Origin: Streptomyces viridochromogenes | GTDB taxonomy: Bacteria; Actinomycetota; Actinomycetes; Streptomycetales; Streptomycetaceae | Direction: 5' to 3' | Assembly (NCBI RefSeq): GCF_001270495.1 | Contig: NZ_LGUR01000019.1 | Coordinates: forward strand, 1-13,530 | Length of the DNA: 13,530 nt | Part shown: one piece after another, positions 12,329-13,530 of the stretch | Numbering within the stretch: the first letter of the stretch is position 1 | Layout: every line of letters starts with the position of its first letter | Notes under the pieces: generated by a model | Told to the model about the DNA's origin: nothing | The model's input: the letters and a program-made list of their open reading frames with translations, nothing else | The model's database searches: none | Program-made: the position numbers and the translations under genes

Positions 12329-13450
12329 TGTCTCCCCCCGTCCCGCGCAGAACGCCACCGTCAAGTCCTTGACCAACGCCTTGCGTTCGTAGTCGTCCAG
12401 CTCGACCAGTCCCCGCATGGTCAGCCGGGTCACCGTGTCCTCCACCGAGTCCACGACCGAGGTGACCATGGTGGCCCGGTCCTGGGCGTCCAGCGCGGCG
12501 ATACGGCGCCGGTGCATGGCGGCGGCGACCTCGGGGGCGTATTCCACCCGCACCGGCCGCACCGAGAACACCTCGAGTCCGACCACACCCGCGTCCCGCA
12601 CCACCAACCGGGTCAACGTGTCCGCGGCCGCCTCGACCGACCCCCGCGAGGCACCCGGCATCTCCACCGGCACCCGGGCCAGCGCCGCCTCGACGCACTC
12701 GCGCAGATACGACTCGTGGTCCTCCACCCCGAGCGTCGCCCGCGCGGTGTCCTTGACCCGCCACACCACCAGGACGACCGCCCGCAGCGCGACCCCGTTG
12801 CCGTCGGCCGCGAGCATCGGCTCGCTACGCCAGTGCCGCAGCCGTACGTCGACCTGGCGGCGCAGCAGGAGCGGGTTGACCCACAGCAGACCGGTGCGCC
12901 GGACCGTCCCGCGGTAGCCGCCGAACAGCCCGAGCACCCAGGCCCGTCCGGTCCGCCCGCGCGCCAGCCCGCCCAGGCCGAACAGCCCCAGCGCCCCGGC
13001 CCCCGTGTACGCCGCCCACTGGGCCGGCCCCAACCCCGCCCCCGTGGACGCCGGCAGCCCCAGCGCGTGAACCGCCAGCGGCGGCAGCACCCCGGCCCAC
13101 CACGAGGTGGCCAGGCACCCGGCCGCCCCGCAGACACCGACCAGCACCCCCGCCGCCCCCGGCAGCACCCGCGCCGGCCGCTCCACCAGCTCGGGTTCGA
13201 TCTGCGGCTCGGGGCGCGGTTTGGGCTGCACCGGGCGGCGCAGCCGTGGCTGCTCCCCCGTGCCCTGCCGGCGTGCCACGACCGTCGGTCTGAGCGGCAC
13301 GGACACCGGGCCCGCCTCGTCGCGGAACAGCAGATGGACGGGGATCTCGGTGGTCGCCTCGTTCTGGATCAGCCGCGCGGGCCGGGCGGGCCCCTCGGGC
13401 GGCCCCGCGAACCCCTCGGGCTCGGGCATATGAGAAGTGGTCGTGGGCAT
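12320..13450 (-). CDS. SPFH/band 7 domain membrane protein
   Basis: A 376-residue membrane-anchored SPFH (stomatin/prohibitin/flotillin) domain protein, likely to oligomerise at membrane microdomains. Residues 1-95 are a hydrophilic, Pro/Arg/Glu-rich segment with no recognised domain. Hydrophobic segments lie at about 96-130 and 143-165. The SPFH domain follows (about 173-320): GYRGTVRRTGLLWVNPLLLRRQVDVRLRHW, then the conserved LRAVVLVVWRVKDTARA and SYLRECVEAALARV blocks and the GLEVFSVRPVRVEYAPEVAAAM end. The start is ATG 13450, with GGAGG five bases upstream (13456-13460); an upstream in-frame GTG at 13483 lacks such support. The long basic N-terminus ahead of the membrane segments is the unusual part. 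No NfeD-type or protease partner is in the window. The function of this subgroup is unknown. Confidence 0.82.
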   Translation of the reverse strand: MPTTTSHMPEPEGFAGPPEGPARPARLIQNEATTEIPVHLLFRDEAGPVSVPLRPTVVARRQGTGEQPRLRRPVQPKPRPEPQIEPELVERPARVLPGAAGVLVGVCGAAGCLATSWWAGVLPPLAVHALGLPASTGAGLGPAQWAAYTGAGALGLFGLGGLARGRTGRAWVLGLFGGYRGTVRRTGLLWVNPLLLRRQVDVRLRHWRSEPMLAADGNGVALRAVVLVVWRVKDTARATLGVEDHESYLRECVEAALARVPVEMPGASRGSVEAAADTLTRLVVRDAGVVGLEVFSVRPVRVEYAPEVAAAMHRRRIAALDAQDRATMVTSVVDSVEDTVTRLTMRGLVELDDYERKALVKDLTVAFCAGRGETAP

Positions 13451-13530
13451 GCCTGCCTCCAGCCTCCGCCCCAGATGCGTCACAACAGTGGTGGCCGGGA
13501 CGTCGGGTTACGAGAACAACCGCCGCCAGG

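Noticed and set aside
12323..12339. GGGGG/CCCCC inverted repeat as a terminator of the SPFH gene
   Set aside because: It lies inside the coding region just before the stop codon and is a short G/C run of the kind expected by chance at this composition.
1..13530. CRISPR array, transposase, integrase or phage gene
   Set aside because: No regularly spaced repeat array and no recognisable mobile-element protein was seen; the only mobile trace is the tRNA repeat.

Overview
The window looks like chromosomal DNA of a Streptomyces or a close relative. GC is very high with strong GC3 bias, starts include GTG and TTG, AGGAG-type ribosome binding sites are common, and there is an AA10 chitin/cellulose oxygenase gene behind a DasR-type (dre) operator. 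A widespread Streptomyces intergenic repeat (core CAAACGCCGGACGGGCTG) occurs twice at the left end. All calls come from reading the sequence and from memory of families; no search was run.

Left half (185-8010): a metabolic and uptake locus. Two tandem maleate isomerase / Asp-Glu racemase superfamily genes run leftward from a good predicted promoter. Diverging from them are a D-2-hydroxyacid dehydrogenase and an amidase-signature hydrolase. A DUF3830 gene converges on the amidase with a 20-base overlap. Diverging from DUF3830 is a tightly coupled polar amino acid-type ABC importer, ehuBCDA-like (Tat lipoprotein binding protein, two permeases, ATPase), whose genes overlap by 4, 4 and 11 bases. 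The importer resembles ectoine/hydroxyectoine transporters and EutA of ectoine loci is also a maleate-isomerase-like protein, but no ectoine hydrolase, deacetylase or EutB/EutC is present. The likelier reading is import of a small amide- or carboxylate-containing compound followed by amide hydrolysis, Cys-dependent isomerisation or decarboxylation, and 2-keto/2-hydroxyacid redox. A large hairpin and a run of perfect palindromes separate this locus from an IclR-family regulator (8195-8953).

Centre (9052-9328): an intact tRNA-Lys(CTT) with its own terminator hairpin. A second copy of the 3' part of the tRNA plus terminator lies 161 bases downstream. This looks like the scar of an integrative element that used the tRNA 3' end as its attachment site. 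The acyl-CoA ligase gene that follows on the minus strand runs into the scar, so about its last 25 residues are encoded by antisense tRNA sequence.

Right part (9252-13450), all minus strand: the FadD-type AMP-forming ligase, a DUF3592 membrane protein, the AA10 lytic polysaccharide monooxygenase with two dre-like boxes around its promoter, and an SPFH/band 7 membrane protein with an unusual proline- and arginine-rich N-terminal segment. These genes look individually transcribed rather than part of one system.
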